Origin: a bacterium
GTDB taxonomy: Bacteria > Actinomycetota > Acidimicrobiia > UBA5794 > ZC4RG35
DNA: 7,391 bases
NCBI GenBank assembly: GCA_028819835.1
Contig: JAPPKR010000286.1
Span: 1 to 7,391, forward strand
Reading direction: 5' to 3'
The position numbers were made by a program, and so were the translations under genes. The notes beneath the pieces are model-generated. The model did not search any database. It saw only the letters and a program-made list of their open reading frames with translations, and was not told where the DNA came from. Position 1 is the first letter of the stretch, and each line of letters opens with the position of its first letter. This document shows, piece after piece, positions 7,161 through 7,391 of this stretch.

Positions 7161-7186
7161 CATTTAAGTCTCCGGCGAGAAAGAAG

Positions 7187-7391
7187 ATGACTGAACGGAA
7201 ATACCGCTTGGCGGTGGACATAGGCGGAACTTTCGTCGACGCCATCTCCTATGACGAACAGAGCGGAGAGATCACGGTCCGCAAGGCTCCCACCACCCCC
7301 GCAACTCCGGCGGACGGCGTGATAACCGCCACGCGTGCCACCGGAGCCTCCCTGGAAGAGGCCTCGGTCTACACCCACGGCACCACCCTGG
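7187..7391 (+). CDS. hyuA: Hydantoinase/5-oxoprolinase HyuA-type subunit, 3'-truncated by window edge
   Basis: The first 68 codons of a HyuA/N-methylhydantoinase A/5-oxoprolinase-type protein, which typically runs to about 650-700 residues. The family performs ATP-dependent opening of cyclic amides such as hydantoins or 5-oxoproline, usually with a HyuB partner; acetone carboxylase beta subunits are related. The actin-like nucleotide-binding segment AVDIGGTFVDAI is at residues 9-20, followed by SYDEQSGEI, KAPTTP (33-38) and the characteristic HGTT at 64-67. ATG 7187 has only a weak purine-rich ribosome site (GAGAAAGAAG). It lies 26 bases after amidohydrolase copy 2, so the two are probably in one operon. 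The exact substrate class cannot be told from this fragment. Confidence 0.88.
   Translation, partial: MTERKYRLAVDIGGTFVDAISYDEQSGEITVRKAPTTPATPADGVITATRATGASLEEASVYTHGTTL

Larger units (their letters stand above)
5964..7249 (+). repeat. Tandem duplication, right unit (ribosome site, amidohydrolase, hyuA 5' end)
   Basis: This is the second unit, running into the intact hyuA gene. The 41 bases between the units (5923-5963) align convincingly neither to the continuation of hyuA (7250-7290) nor to the end of the fusion gene (4596-4636), so the original junction is not resolved. Confidence 0.85.

Overview
The window is a high-GC bacterial stretch with dense, mostly short-spaced genes, GTG starts and strong GGAGG ribosome sites. 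This fits an actinomycete-like or other high-GC, probably environmental, bacterium, but no taxonomic marker is present and the assignment is only a guess.

Layout. (1) The left edge holds the 3' part of a short-chain dehydrogenase/reductase on the plus strand; its N-terminal cofactor loop lies outside the window. (2) Converging on it from the minus strand is an M20-family peptidase/deacylase-like gene (751-1974). It keeps the ligands of one metal site but appears to have lost the catalytic glutamate and the ligands of the other. (3) Diverging from that gene across 37 bp is a large plus-strand gene (2012-4648). It fuses a CsaB-like polysaccharide pyruvyl transferase domain, a charged helical linker and a GT4-like glycosyltransferase. 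(4) Its last codons contain the ribosome site of an amidohydrolase gene (4652-5833). A second amidohydrolase gene of identical length (5979-7160) follows, about 83% identical in protein by my residue-by-residue count. (5) The right edge holds the first 68 codons of a HyuA-type hydantoinase/5-oxoprolinase subunit (7187 onward).

The main structural point is a tandem duplication with a constant offset of 1327 bases. Ribosome site, amidohydrolase, 26-base spacer and the beginning of hyuA all recur at that offset. The gap between the two amidohydrolase genes (5860-5922) is therefore not anonymous spacer but a decayed copy of the first 21 codons of hyuA. In it the nucleotide-binding motif DIGGT has become DTGRT. 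The duplication also fixes the start of the second amidohydrolase at GTG 5979.

Function. Two metal-dependent amidohydrolases followed by HyuA suggest breakdown of cyclic or linear amides such as hydantoins, lactams or peptide-like compounds. The M20 and SDR genes are plausible but unproven members of the same accessory pathway. The pyruvyl transferase/glycosyltransferase fusion belongs to cell-envelope polysaccharide synthesis and may simply be a neighbour, although its spacing suggests co-transcription with the amidohydrolases. I saw no RNA genes, CRISPR arrays, insertion sequences or attachment sites.
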